64,000 nt of DNA from the NCBI GenBank assembly GCA_003250395.1, contig QKGM01000038.1, positions 330,414 through 394,413 on the forward strand. The letters run 5' to 3'. Positions 1 to 8,679 of this stretch are shown here, piece by piece; position 1 is the stretch's first letter, and the number at the start of each line of letters is the position of its first letter. The DNA comes from Bacteroidota bacterium. GTDB taxonomy: Bacteria > Bacteroidota > Bacteroidia > Bacteroidales > TTA-H9. A program made the position numbers and the translations under genes. Below the pieces are notes generated by a model, which saw only the letters and a list, made by a program, of their open reading frames with translations, was not told where the DNA came from and searched no databases.

Positions 1-1
1 A

Positions 2-142
2 AATCAATTGGGACAGGTTTGCAAGTCAGGGTTTATCAATGGTGAGAGTATAATAAAAATTGAAGAACTGTATTCCGGTTTCTATGTGATCGCCTTCGAG
101 GGGACCTCGCAGTGTCGTATCTCCCGCTTTATTAAGCTTTGA
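2..142 (+). CDS. C-terminal end of a T9SS sorted (Por secretion) protein, partial
   Basis: An open frame enters from the left edge and stops with TGA at 140-142. The 46 residues end in a segment reading ...SIIKIEELYSGFYVIAFE... RFIKL. That pattern (hydrophobic strand, L-x-SGxYxI, short tail with basic residues) is the final part of the type A C-terminal sorting domain that directs proteins through the type IX secretion system to the cell surface. The body of the protein lies outside the window, so its function is unknown. It is followed directly by a strong terminator and is not part of the ccm operon. Confidence 0.7.
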   Translation, partial: NQLGQVCKSGFINGESIIKIEELYSGFYVIAFEGTSQCRISRFIKL

Positions 143-156
143 TCCCAGCTATTCGT

Positions 157-193
157 AAAAGGGCGACTGTTCCGGAATCGGGTCGCCCTTTTT
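157..193 (+). terminator. Rho-independent terminator after the partial T9SS gene
   Basis: The arms AAAAGGGCGAC and GTCGCCCTTTT pair perfectly around a 14-nt loop and are followed by a T run. It separates the upstream surface-protein gene from the cytochrome c maturation genes. Confidence 0.85.
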
Positions 194-243
194 AGATTTT
201 ATTTCCTTTCTTATGTAGATCCGTATATATGATGGGAAAGTAT

Positions 244-251
244 TAGCTTTG
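244..251 (+). promoter_or_regulatory. Bacteroidota -7 element TAGCTTTG upstream of ccmB
   Basis: TAGCTTTG matches the Bacteroidota primary sigma -7 consensus TAnnTTTG and lies 18 nt before the ccmB start codon. No good -33 TTTG was found. Confidence 0.5.
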
Positions 252-268
252 TAGTCAAATTCGATTAT

Positions 269-928
269 ATGCACTGGGACGAAGTGATGTCGTTGGTTAG
301 GAAAGATTTAAAGCTTGAATTCAGGCAGCGATGGGCTCTTAATGGAATTCTTCTCTATGTTTTTTCAACCGTATTTGTTACCTATCTCGCTTTTTCCGGT
401 AAAATGGATACCGGACCATGGAACGCCCTTTTTTGGATTATTATGCTGTTTGCCTCTGTTAATGCAGCTACCAAAAGCTTTGTTCAGGAAAGTAATGCCC
501 GTCAGTTGTTTTATTATTTCTTAGTAAGCCCTCAGGCTGTTATCCTTGCAAAAATCATCTATAACCTTTTGCTGATGCTGGTTATTGCATTGCTTTGTTA
601 TGGCGTTTTTGTTTTGTTTATGGGGTCGTGGGTGGTTAATCATGCTTTGTTTATTGCTGCTTTACTTCTGGGAAGTTCTGGTTTTGCAGGCATTCTTACG
701 ATGGTGGCAGCTATTGCCGGTCGTTCAGGTAATAATTTTGCTCTGATGGCAGTATTAAGTTTTCCTCTGGTCCTCCCTTTGCTGCTCACTCTGATAAAAG
801 TGTCCGCTGCATCTTTAACCCCGGCTCCTTTCTCTGATCATATTGGAAATCTGTTGGTTCTTCTTCTTCTTAATCTTCTGGTTGTTGTACTTGGGTGGAT
901 ATTGTTTCCTTATCTGTGGCGAGATTGA
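269..928 (+). CDS. ccmB: CcmB, heme exporter ABC permease
   Basis: This 219-residue protein is almost entirely hydrophobic, with about six membrane segments. It has the length and character of CcmB, the permease of the CcmAB transporter used in System I cytochrome c maturation, where ATP hydrolysis releases holo-CcmE from CcmC. The N-terminal cytoplasmic stretch (KDLKLEFRQRW) matches the conserved CcmB start. CcmC, a CcmD-like peptide and CcmE follow in order. The ATPase partner CcmA is not adjacent: the upstream neighbour is an unrelated T9SS gene behind a terminator. Confidence 0.9.
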   Translation: MHWDEVMSLVRKDLKLEFRQRWALNGILLYVFSTVFVTYLAFSGKMDTGPWNALFWIIMLFASVNAATKSFVQESNARQLFYYFLVSPQAVILAKIIYNLLLMLVIALLCYGVFVLFMGSWVVNHALFIAALLLGSSGFAGILTMVAAIAGRSGNNFALMAVLSFPLVLPLLLTLIKVSAASLTPAPFSDHIGNLLVLLLLNLLVVVLGWILFPYLWRD

Positions 929-976
929 ACCGCCGCACATGAAATACTGTTGTAATTGTTTCAAAATTCTGTGTAA

Positions 977-1648
977 ATGAAAGAAAACTTGTGGAAATGG
1001 CTTGGAGGAATTCTGATTCTCTACTCAATCTTTGCCGGATTGTTGATCAAAGTACCCGATTTGCCAGTTATACATGAAAGCATTCGCAACCTCTTCTACC
1101 ATGTTTGTATGTGGTTTGCCATGATCATTATCATGGGGATTAGCTTTATCAACAGCCTGCGGTTTCTCAGAACATTCGAACTCCGTTACGATATACTGGC
1201 CGCAGAAGCTGCCCGTACTGGATTATTATTCGGCTTCCTTGGAATATTCACTGGGATGATTTGGGCAAAGTTTACCTGGGGCGAATTTTGGGTAAAGGAT
1301 CCCCAGCTTAATGGTGCTGCGGTCACTATATTGATCTATCTTGCCTACCTGGTACTACGCAGCTCAATTGATGAAGAGCAAAAGCGGGCAAGAATATCGG
1401 CTGTCTACGCCATTTTTGCTTTTGTTTTACTGATCGTCTTTATCGGGATATTACCCCGTCTTTCTGAAGGATCAATTCACCCCGGCAAGGGTGGTAGCCC
1501 TGGATTGGGGGTAAATGGCTTAGATTCCACAATGAGGCTTGTATTCTATCCTGCTATAGCAGGTTGGGTGATTACAGGTATAATTATATGGAAAATCAGG
1601 GTCAGACTGGCACATCTTAAATCCCGAATTGAGGAGCTAAACGGTTGA
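977..1648 (+). CDS. ccmC: CcmC/CcsA-family cytochrome c biogenesis protein
   Basis: The 223-residue protein has six membrane segments and belongs to the heme-handling protein family. The tryptophan-rich periplasmic motif is WGEFWVKDP (residues 101-109), a variant of the canonical WGxxWxWD. Candidate heme-ligand histidines are His42 (LFYHVCMW) and His168 (SIHPG). In System I, CcmC loads heme onto CcmE. It starts 48 nt after ccmB and is followed 29 nt later by a CcmD-like peptide. The Lys in place of the second WWD tryptophan may be normal for the phylum; I cannot check. Confidence 0.88.
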   Translation: MKENLWKWLGGILILYSIFAGLLIKVPDLPVIHESIRNLFYHVCMWFAMIIIMGISFINSLRFLRTFELRYDILAAEAARTGLLFGFLGIFTGMIWAKFTWGEFWVKDPQLNGAAVTILIYLAYLVLRSSIDEEQKRARISAVYAIFAFVLLIVFIGILPRLSEGSIHPGKGGSPGLGVNGLDSTMRLVFYPAIAGWVITGIIIWKIRVRLAHLKSRIEELNG

Positions 1649-1677
1649 TATGTTGTATAATCTGAAAACTTATAGAA

Positions 1678-1842
1678 ATGGAATCGTCTGATAAAATGTT
1701 TGTTGTTGTACTGGTGATAGCCATCATCTTCGCTGGTATTTTTGTATACCTTCTTTTTCTAGATCGCCAAACTCGTCGCCTTTCGAAAGAAGTGGAAAAG
1801 CTCGAAGCTGAGCATAATAACAGGAATCAATCTGGAAGTTGA
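1678..1842 (+). CDS. ccmD: CcmD-like short single-span membrane protein
   Basis: This 54-residue frame has one N-terminal membrane segment (about residues 8-28, FVVVLVIAIIFAGIFVYLLF), then a charged helix rich in Glu and Lys. That is the architecture of CcmD, the small protein that stabilises the CcmC-CcmE complex. It sits exactly where ccmD is expected, between ccmC and ccmE. Sequence conservation in CcmD is too low for certainty, so the call rests on size, topology and position. Confidence 0.75.
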   Translation: MESSDKMFVVVLVIAIIFAGIFVYLLFLDRQTRRLSKEVEKLEAEHNNRNQSGS

Positions 1843-1906
1843 TCTTTCAGCGACCAGGCACTGAAGGTCTTTTGATTTATTTTGAACTAATAAACCTGTC
1901 TCTACT

Positions 1907-2320
1907 ATGAAACGTAATCATATCATCCTTATTTTAGTAATTGTTGTAGCTATTGGCGTAGTGATCAGTACATTTGCTGATGCCAGTACCTATAGTAATT
2001 TTGCTGAAGCATCACAGAATCCTCAACGCGAATTTCATATCATCGGTAAGCTTAATCTGGACAAACCAATTGAGTATGATCCTGTCCAGGGCGATCATTT
2101 TTCATTTTATATGACCGATGCAAATGGTGATGAACGTCGTGTTACTTATCGGGGAGCCAAACCACAGGATTTCGAGAAATCAGAACAGGTAGTTCTCGTG
2201 GGTAAAACCGATGGTGATGATTTCAGAGCAAGTAGTTTATTGTTGAAATGCCCGTCGAAATACGACGATCAGGAGAAGCCAAAAGGTTTTGGCGAGAAAA
2301 CTTTTGACGGCAAAGAATAA
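1907..2320 (+). CDS. ccmE: CcmE heme chaperone with a CxxxY heme-binding motif
   Basis: The 137-residue protein has an N-terminal membrane anchor (residues 5-23), then a small beta domain (about 40-112) with the CcmE signature region RRVTYRGAKPQDF and VVLVGK. In the usual protein the covalent heme ligand lies in HxxxY; here the equivalent segment is LLKCPSKY, giving Cys115 and Tyr119, a CxxxY motif. CxxxY CcmE proteins are known from archaea and sulfate-reducing bacteria (System I*). The C-terminal tail is charged and probably disordered. No ccmF or ccmH follows; the next gene is on the opposite strand. Confidence 0.9.
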   Translation: MKRNHIILILVIVVAIGVVISTFADASTYSNFAEASQNPQREFHIIGKLNLDKPIEYDPVQGDHFSFYMTDANGDERRVTYRGAKPQDFEKSEQVVLVGKTDGDDFRASSLLLKCPSKYDDQEKPKGFGEKTFDGKE

Positions 2321-2488
2321 AAGCGTCTCTTTCCGTCCATATTAGTCAGTTTGCGATATGCAGGATTTCACCCTGTTATATCTGGTGGAACACACTACTT
2401 CATTCTGCTTCTGACACTACGGTTTCGTTATAAATGCAGCCTAAGTTCAATCTGATACATTTGCAACCAGGAGAAAGTTTTTTGGTCA

Positions 2489-2977
2489 TTATATCCATTT
2501 TTGCATCCAGACGATATCAAACCGTTTTCCTTTCTTTTTTATCACCTCTTTGAACCTTCCGCAATCTGTAAATCCATTCCGTTGGTGAAATGCTAAACTT
2601 TGTTGGTTCTCAGAAGCAATACTCGCCAACAGAATCCTGATTCCTTTCTCTTTGGCTTCTGCCTCCAATTTTTGAAGTGCCGTTTTTCCGAAGCCCTGAC
2701 CGGTGTATTCTTGAGCTATGAAATAGGTTACTTCTGCGCATTCGTTAAAGGAGGGGTAGGGGTTATGGGGATGCAGAAAGCAGAACCCGACAACATGCTC
2801 TGTGCTTTTTAAAACAAAGGCGGGATAGGTTCTCGTCATCATCAGAAGCTTATCGTAAAACTCGTATGGAAGTGTTGAATCAGGATATGCCGCGAAACTG
2901 TTTACCACGTAATAGTTGTATATATCCATAACCTCTTTTCTGTGGGATACCCCCATGGGCTCGAATTCTATCTTCAT
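2489..2977 (-). CDS. GNAT family N-acetyltransferase
   Basis: This 162-residue protein is a complete single GNAT domain. The acetyl-CoA pyrophosphate-binding segment is QEYTGQGFGKTAL (residues 89-101, core G93-Q-G-F-G-K98), followed by the helix that carries LEAEAKEKG and the strand-loop around NQQSLAFHQRNGF. The N-terminal pattern (R/K...IYNYYV...FAAYPD...) resembles phosphinothricin or methionine sulfoximine acetyltransferases, but the substrate cannot be assigned. It is transcribed alone; the flanking genes are separate units. Confidence 0.85.
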   Translation of the reverse strand: MKIEFEPMGVSHRKEVMDIYNYYVVNSFAAYPDSTLPYEFYDKLLMMTRTYPAFVLKSTEHVVGFCFLHPHNPYPSFNECAEVTYFIAQEYTGQGFGKTALQKLEAEAKEKGIRILLASIASENQQSLAFHQRNGFTDCGRFKEVIKKKGKRFDIVWMQKWI

Positions 2978-3244
2978 AACAGGGATCTTTTTTCTTTATA
3001 AGAATGAATTTCCGGCGATTTAGACTGATGCTTATATTTATCGGTTTGTAATATAAGTCTTCTCAGGGCTTCAGATTTACACCACCATTTGCCCTTGCAG
3101 GGGCTTTATATTTCAGACAGCAAATTTATTCAATTTTGAAAGGGCAAGTGCCAGCTAACAGATATATAGTTTAATCTGAGGAAGTAGATTTCTTTTTGCT
3201 TTATTGATCTTAATGTTGGCGAATGCTTTAAATATTAGGGTATT

Positions 3245-3273
3245 AAAAAAACCGCTACCATTGGTAGCGGTTT
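3245..3273 (-). terminator. Terminator downstream of tpx
   Basis: The arms AAACCGCTACCA and TGGTAGCGGTTT form a perfect 12-bp hairpin. Read on the minus strand it is followed by a T run. Confidence 0.85.
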
Positions 3274-3317
3274 CCCTGCTGTATCACCTGATGCGTGAAG
3301 CACCAGAAAATTTTAAC

Positions 3318-3830
3318 TTAAACCAATTTGTGGGCTGCTGCCAGTGCAGCATCGTAATCGGGGTGTTCAGTGTTTTCTTTCACATACTCTACATACTTTA
3401 CAATGCCGGCTTTGTCGATAACAACAATACCGCGGTTCAGAAGACGGAGTTCTTCGATCAGGAAGCCATATTTCAAGCCGAAGTCAGTGTCTTTGTGGTC
3501 AGAGAGGGTCACAACTTTATCGATTCCTTCGGCGGCACAAAACCGGCCAAGCGCGAAAGGAAGATCGCATGAAAGGGTCAGGATGGCAACATCACCCAGG
3601 TTGGCAGCCTCAACATTGAACTTACGAGTCTGAGCTGCACATACACCTGTGTCAACCGAAGGAACAGAGCTGATTAAAACCACCTTACCGGCATAGTCGC
3701 TTAGTTTAACCGGCTTCAATCCTTCACCGATAGCGGTAAAATCGGGAGCTTTGTCACCCACTTTAATTGTTTCACCTAAGAGGGTCATGGGATTGCCCAT
3801 GAATGTTGTCATTCCGGATGTCTTTTTCAT
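3318..3830 (-). CDS. tpx: Thiol peroxidase Tpx
   Basis: The protein has 170 residues, the normal length for the atypical 2-Cys peroxiredoxin Tpx, which reduces hydrogen and alkyl peroxides using thioredoxin. The peroxidatic site is PSVDTGVC with Cys64, and the resolving Cys98 lies in GRFCAAEG; these correspond to Cys61 and Cys95 of the E. coli enzyme. The C-terminal KYVEYVKENTEHPDYDAAL is also typical. Translation may begin at Met1 or Met7. It is divergent from ubiD with 85 nt between start codons, and ends in its own terminator. Confidence 0.95.
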   Translation of the reverse strand: MKKTSGMTTFMGNPMTLLGETIKVGDKAPDFTAIGEGLKPVKLSDYAGKVVLISSVPSVDTGVCAAQTRKFNVEAANLGDVAILTLSCDLPFALGRFCAAEGIDKVVTLSDHKDTDFGLKYGFLIEELRLLNRGIVVIDKAGIVKYVEYVKENTEHPDYDAALAAAHKLV

Positions 3831-3890
3831 AATAAATGGTAATTTTTAATAAGAAGGTAATATTCTGTTTTCTGCTCTATCAAACAATCC

Positions 3891-3898
3891 TATCTTTG
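3891..3898 (+). promoter_or_regulatory. Bacteroidota -7 element TATCTTTG upstream of ubiD
   Basis: TATCTTTG fits TAnnTTTG and ends 17 nt before the ATG of the UbiD-family gene, inside the divergent tpx-ubiD intergenic region. Confidence 0.55.
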
Positions 3899-3915
3899 TT
3901 CTTGTTCATCATTAA

Positions 3916-5799
3916 ATGCAAAATATGCCATTTCGCAACCTTCAGGAATTTATCCGGGCACTGGACGAATCGGGGGATCTTATCCATGTAAAATCCCGGG
4001 TTAGCCCGGTCCTTGAGATGACCGAGATCGCTGACAGATTCGTCAAGGCCGGGGGCAAAGCCTTATTGTTTGAGAATACAGGGACTCAGTTTTCTGTTTT
4101 GCTGAATGCTTTTGCTTCTGAGCGAAGGATTTGCCTTGCACTGGGTATGGCTCATCCCGATGAGGCTGCTGAAAGAATACAATCGTTACTGACACGTTTC
4201 AGCACACCTGCTTCCGGACTTCTCGACAAGCTGAGGCTGCTTCCGTTGATTGGGGAAATGGCCGCCTGGATGCCAAGGGTGCGCAAGGGAAAGGGTGAAT
4301 GCCAGCAGGTGGTAATGGATAAACCCGATCTGACCAAACTGCCAGTCCTGCAATGCTGGCCTCATGACGGGGGGCCTTTTATCACCCTGCCGCTTGTTCA
4401 TACCCGTGATCCTCACACAGGGATGAGAAACCTGGGGATGTACCGGATGCAGGTCTTTGCTCCCGATCTGACAGGGATGCACTGGCATCTGCACAAGACG
4501 GGTGCCCGGCATTACAATGAGTATAAGGCCGAAGGAAAGCGCATGCCGGTAGTCGTTACCCTTGGTGGTGATCCGGTATATACGTATGCAGCTACTGCAC
4601 CAATGCCCGATAACGTTGATGAGTATATGCTGGCAGGTTTTCTCAGAAGGCGTAAAGTTGATCTGGTAAAATGTCTCACCTGCGATCTCGAAGTTCCTGC
4701 TGATGCTGATTTCGTAATTGAAGGGTATGTAGATCCTTCTGAAGATCTTGTCAGAGAAGGCCCTTTTGGCGACCATACCGGTTATTACAGCCTGGCCGAT
4801 GATTACCCCCTGTTTCATGTTACCTGTATTACCCATAGACGTGATGCTGTCTATCCTGCTACCATTGTCGGTATTCCCCCAATGGAAGATGGATGGATTG
4901 GCATGATCACCGAACGTATCTTTCTGGCTCCGTTGAGGCTGACGATGCTTCCCGAACTGGTTGATATGGCAATGCCGGTTGAAGGAGTGTTCCACAACAT
5001 TGTGGTTGTGTCTGTCAGGAAGGCATTCGCCGGGCATGCTGCCCGGGTGATGAGTGCTTTGTGGGGTGCAGGACAAATGATGTTCAACAAAGTGCTGATA
5101 GTGGTCGATCATGATGTTGCTGTTCACGATTATCAGGCTGTTGCTGCCGTTGTTGCAATGCAGTGTTCATTGCCCGGCGATGTTCACCTGAGTCGGGGAC
5201 CGATGGATGTGCTCGATCACGCATCGAGAAGATTTGCTTATGGTTCGAAGATGGGAATCGACGCTACCAGAAAATGGGCCGGTGAGGAGCCGGAAACCCT
5301 TAATACTCCATTGTGGTTTGAACCCTGGCCAGGATTAATGGCAGGAGAGCCTCAGGTGAAAGCCATTCAGGTGGCAGCAGGATTTCCTGTACTGTTCGTT
5401 GCTTTTAGCCGGGAGTCGAAAGGAGATGTTTCAGCTTGTTTTCGGCGATGGATTGATCTGGGCAGGCTGAAAGGGAGTGGATGGGTTGTGTTTGTCGAGG
5501 AGATTGCTGATCTTGATAACATCCCTTATCTCATCTGGCGTATTGCCAATAACATCGATCCTGTTCGCGATCTTGTTACCCACTCTGGCTGTAAATCGAT
5601 AATGGCGCTTGATGCAACCCGGAAATATCCTCAATGGGATGACTTCGACCGACCCTGGCCCAACATTGTCACGATGGATCCCGATACTATCAACCGGATC
5701 GATGCCCGATGGAATGAGCTGAACCTGGGTGACTTTATCAGCAGTCCTTCCCTCCCTTTTATCGGGATGTTGTATGGGGGAGGGGCTGTGGCTCAATAA
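3916..5799 (+). CDS. ubiD: UbiD-family decarboxylase (menaquinone biosynthesis decarboxylase type)
   Basis: This 627-residue protein covers the full UbiD family: N-terminal mixed domain, split-barrel flavin-binding middle and C-terminal domain. Diagnostic segments are RNLGMYRMQV (about 171-180) and EGPFGDHTGYY (281-291), which contributes active-site acidic residues in prenylated-FMN decarboxylases. The enzyme decarboxylates aromatic or acrylic acids with prenylated FMN made by UbiX, which is not in the window. In Bacteroidota such long homologues are usually annotated as menaquinone biosynthesis decarboxylases; that substrate is an inference. It is a monocistronic unit. Confidence 0.85.
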   Translation: MQNMPFRNLQEFIRALDESGDLIHVKSRVSPVLEMTEIADRFVKAGGKALLFENTGTQFSVLLNAFASERRICLALGMAHPDEAAERIQSLLTRFSTPASGLLDKLRLLPLIGEMAAWMPRVRKGKGECQQVVMDKPDLTKLPVLQCWPHDGGPFITLPLVHTRDPHTGMRNLGMYRMQVFAPDLTGMHWHLHKTGARHYNEYKAEGKRMPVVVTLGGDPVYTYAATAPMPDNVDEYMLAGFLRRRKVDLVKCLTCDLEVPADADFVIEGYVDPSEDLVREGPFGDHTGYYSLADDYPLFHVTCITHRRDAVYPATIVGIPPMEDGWIGMITERIFLAPLRLTMLPELVDMAMPVEGVFHNIVVVSVRKAFAGHAARVMSALWGAGQMMFNKVLIVVDHDVAVHDYQAVAAVVAMQCSLPGDVHLSRGPMDVLDHASRRFAYGSKMGIDATRKWAGEEPETLNTPLWFEPWPGLMAGEPQVKAIQVAAGFPVLFVAFSRESKGDVSACFRRWIDLGRLKGSGWVVFVEEIADLDNIPYLIWRIANNIDPVRDLVTHSGCKSIMALDATRKYPQWDDFDRPWPNIVTMDPDTINRIDARWNELNLGDFISSPSLPFIGMLYGGGAVAQ

Positions 5800-6521
5800 G
5801 CAGTATGCTTGTGAATTATCCTGGCAGGCTTGCTACCGAATGTGATTTACTTTGAGCAGTCTGTTAACCGTGCTGGTTGCCATTATTGAGTACCAACAAC
5901 AGTATAAGTAATCGTCCTGTAACAGGGGGGCCGGCAATACCGGTTTATTTATCTCTTATTTCTTCAGCCTTAATTGTTATCTGTGCCTCGCACCGGGGAT
6001 GGGTGAAGTGTGCATAGCCTGGTTTAGCATTTTGTAATCCGACCATTTAACTGGAAAAATGGAGGTATAGATTTGACTTATATCAAAAATAAACCGGGTT
6101 CGTTCCAGTTTCATTTCCCATTCGAATTTATACGGTCGAGCTTCGAAGCTACATCGAACGCGTATCGAAGGCAGTAAGGCTTTGGTCACTGTTTATCAGT
6201 GATTTGATAAAGTGTAGATAAATACCTCTTTTTGGTCAGATTTTGGAGTAATTTAATGGGTGCCGGGGAGGTGTTCTGATAGTTGGAAACCGGAATTTGT
6301 TAGCAGAGATATTGCCATGAATTGGAGATTTTCAATAGCAGATTGTAATTCGTAATCAGGGAATAGTTTCCCTGGCGGGTAGTCTGAAAAGTAAATTAAG
6401 GAACCCTGTTATTTATCTGGTTTATTGTGGAGGTTTCTTGCAGTTTGCCGGAATTATTGGTGAGCCGGTTTTCGGAAAGAGGTAAAGAATGTGTTATTAC
6501 AGGTTGTACAGGTAAATAAAA
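5800..6521. other. Intergenic region without a recognised gene
   Basis: About 720 nt between ubiD and the lpdA terminator. The short open frames here (for example minus strand 5977-6189) have no recognisable protein character. A short GCCGG...CCGGT palindrome near 5931-5945 lacks a T run. I see no RNA gene. Confidence 0.5.
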
Positions 6522-6541
6522 AAAGGAGCCGAAGCTCCTTT
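6517..6541 (-). terminator. Terminator downstream of lpdA
   Basis: AAAGGAGC, loop CGAA, GCTCCTTT. On the minus strand the hairpin is followed by a T run. Confidence 0.85.
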
Positions 6542-6561
6542 GGGTAATATTGTATGTAAGA

Positions 6562-7953
6562 TCAAATGTGAACCACTTCACCATAAGCCGCAGCCATCGC
6601 CTCCATTACTGCTTCGGATAGCGTAGGATGCGGGTGAACAGTATCGATGATTTCCCGCCCGGTGCTTTCGAGCTTGCGGGCAGCAACAATTTCGGCGATC
6701 ATTTCGGTTACATTTTCGCCGATCATATGAGCACCTAAAATTTCACCATACTGTGCATCGACGATTACTTTCACAAACCCGTCTTTGGCTCCTGCTGCGC
6801 TTGCTTTACCGGAAGCAGTGAATGGGAATTTACCCACTTTAATTTCGTGTCCTGCCTCGCGTGCAGCTTTCTCAGTCATCCCAACTGAAGCAATTTCAGG
6901 GGATGTATAGGTACAGCCCGGGATATTGCCGTAATTGAGTGGTTCGGGATGATGACCGGCAATCTTTTCAACACAGATTATCCCTTCGTGCGAAGCTACA
7001 TGAGCAAGGGCGGGGCCATGAACTATATCACCGATAGCATAATATCCGGGTATATTCGTGCTATAATAATCGTCGACAGTAATTTTCCCTTTCTCATGGG
7101 CAATTCCGACTTCTTCAAGGCCAATGCCCTCGAGATTGGTTGTTACGCCAACGGCAGATAATACGATCTCTGCCTCAACTGTTTCTTCTCCTTTTTTGGT
7201 TTTGATGGTAACCTTGCAGAGATCGCCAGTTGTGTCGACATGTTCAACCGAGGCATTTGTCATCACTTTGATACCGGCTTTTTTAAACGACCGTTCGAGT
7301 TGTTTTGATACCTCTTCGTCCTCAACCGGAACTACAAAGGGGAGGAACTCAACCAGAGTTACTTCTGTTCCTATAGCATTATAGAAGTGAGCAAATTCAG
7401 AGCCAATAGCCCCTGAACCTACTACAACCATTGATTTGGGCTGTCGGGGAAGGGACATGGCCTGACGGTACCCGATTATTTTTTCACCATCCTGTTTAAG
7501 GTTAGGAAGTTCGCGTGAGCGGGCTCCTGTTGCGATGATGATGCTTGATGCCTGGTATTCTGTTACCTGGCCGTTTTCATCGGTTACTTCAACAACCTTT
7601 CCCGGCTTGATTTTACCGAAGCCTTTGAGGTGGTCAATTTTGTTTTTCTTGAACAGATATTGGATGCCGTTGCTCATTCCGGCAGCCACGTCACGGCTCC
7701 GTTTAACAATTCCTTCGAAATCGGCTTTAACGGTTCCTTCTATGTTGATGCCATAGTTGGCTGCGTGAGATGCATACTGGAATACCTGGGCACTCTTGAG
7801 AAGAGCCTTGGTTGGAATACAGCCCCAATTGAGGCATATACCTCCAAGTTCGGCACGTTCAACGACGGCAGTTTTCAACCCAAGCTGGGAGCCACGGATG
7901 GCCGCCACGTATCCACCGGGGCCACTGCCTATCACTATCAGATCGTAATTCAT
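6562..7953 (-). CDS. lpdA: Dihydrolipoyl dehydrogenase (E3)
   Basis: The 463-residue flavoprotein has the FAD-binding GSGPGG motif (9-14), the redox-active disulfide GGICLNWGC with Cys40 and Cys45, an NAD-binding VVGSGAIGSEF motif in the centre, and the C-terminal HPHPTLSEAV carrying the His-Glu pair of the partner-subunit active site. It re-oxidises lipoyl groups of 2-oxoacid dehydrogenase complexes or the glycine cleavage system, passing electrons to NAD+. No E1, E2 or glycine cleavage gene is adjacent, so its partner complex cannot be told from this window. Confidence 0.96.
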   Translation of the reverse strand: MNYDLIVIGSGPGGYVAAIRGSQLGLKTAVVERAELGGICLNWGCIPTKALLKSAQVFQYASHAANYGINIEGTVKADFEGIVKRSRDVAAGMSNGIQYLFKKNKIDHLKGFGKIKPGKVVEVTDENGQVTEYQASSIIIATGARSRELPNLKQDGEKIIGYRQAMSLPRQPKSMVVVGSGAIGSEFAHFYNAIGTEVTLVEFLPFVVPVEDEEVSKQLERSFKKAGIKVMTNASVEHVDTTGDLCKVTIKTKKGEETVEAEIVLSAVGVTTNLEGIGLEEVGIAHEKGKITVDDYYSTNIPGYYAIGDIVHGPALAHVASHEGIICVEKIAGHHPEPLNYGNIPGCTYTSPEIASVGMTEKAAREAGHEIKVGKFPFTASGKASAAGAKDGFVKVIVDAQYGEILGAHMIGENVTEMIAEIVAARKLESTGREIIDTVHPHPTLSEAVMEAMAAAYGEVVHI

Positions 7954-8017
7954 ATTGTGGATTATTTAATGTTATTTCAGGGTGCGAAAGTAACAATTTG
8001 AGGGCAATAAAGTTTCA

Positions 8018-8488
8018 TTACTCTACCGGTAAGTGTCGCTCAAATCCTTCCTGAAGCGAAATAAAAGTCTCGGTATAGGTGATTTCAGGAATCGATTGTA
8101 TCTTCCCGACTATAATTTGTTTGAGGTGTTCGTTGTCGCGGCTGTATATTTTGATGAGAAGCGAGTATTTCCCGGTGATGTGATGGCATTCAACGATTTC
8201 GGGTACCTGCATGATTCTTTGAAAAACTTCTTCATGTGTACGCGTAGCCGAAAGATTGATCTGTATCCCGATGAAAGCACAGGTCATGTAACCTAATCCC
8301 CTTGCATGGACAAGTAACTGGGATCCCCTTATGACACCTGCTTCTTCCATCCGTTGAATTCTTTGATGGATAGCCGCTCCTGAAACGTGGCAGTGGCGCG
8401 CTATTTCAAGATAGGGTGTACGGGCATTGGAGGTAAGTAATGTAAGTATCCGGCGGTCGAGGCTATCAAGTTGAAAGTTGTTTCCCAT
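8018..8488 (-). CDS. Lrp/AsnC family transcriptional regulator
   Basis: The 156-residue protein has an N-terminal winged helix (LDRRILTLLTSNARTPYLEI, then SGAAIHQRIQRMEEAGVI) and a C-terminal RAM/AsnC ligand domain (HHITGKYSLLIKIY). The start at 8488 (MGNNFQLDSLDRRIL) is chosen because it matches the usual Lrp N terminus and lies just downstream of a TATTTTTG promoter; a longer frame to 8623 would overlap that promoter. It is divergent from the PLP-dependent sulfur amino acid lyase gene at 8680, which is its likely target. Lrp-type regulators of this arrangement commonly sense amino acids. Confidence 0.9.
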   Translation of the reverse strand: MGNNFQLDSLDRRILTLLTSNARTPYLEIARHCHVSGAAIHQRIQRMEEAGVIRGSQLLVHARGLGYMTCAFIGIQINLSATRTHEEVFQRIMQVPEIVECHHITGKYSLLIKIYSRDNEHLKQIIVGKIQSIPEITYTETFISLQEGFERHLPVE

Positions 8489-8517
8489 AATTTTTTTAAT
8501 TGTATAACGATTTGTTG

Positions 8518-8543
8518 CAAAAATATCTGTTTTGGTTACAGAT
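8518..8543 (-). promoter_or_regulatory. Promoter of the Lrp-type gene with an overlapping inverted repeat
   Basis: On the minus strand TATTTTTG (plus 8518-8525) fits TAnnTTTG and is 30 nt from the start codon. Next to it is the inverted repeat ATCTGT-N7-ACAGAT (8525-8543), a plausible operator for the regulator itself or for the divergent gene. Confidence 0.4.
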
Positions 8544-8679
8544 TTTAAAAAAAATGTTAATATTTGTCCGAATTGATCTAAAATGAGTATTGTTTCGTTT
8601 CTGAATGATATTTTTGTGCACACGATTGCAGAATCTGGCTGACCTGTTTTTAATATTTACCCGGTAAAAAAAGTTACAG

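Noticed and set aside
4186..5127. Long minus-strand open frame of 313 codons
   Set aside because: It is antisense to the middle of the clearly conserved ubiD gene, with a His/Cys-rich composition typical of a shadow frame.
5931..5946. GCCGG...CCGGT palindrome after ubiD as a terminator
   Set aside because: Short stem and no T run on either side.
5977..6189. Minus-strand frame of 70 codons between ubiD and lpdA
   Set aside because: No promoter box, no conserved pattern and no ribosome-binding context; probably chance.
8018..8623. Longer version of the Lrp-family protein starting at 8623
   Set aside because: The extra 45 residues do not resemble the family and would overlap the -7 promoter box; the start at 8488 matches the standard N terminus.
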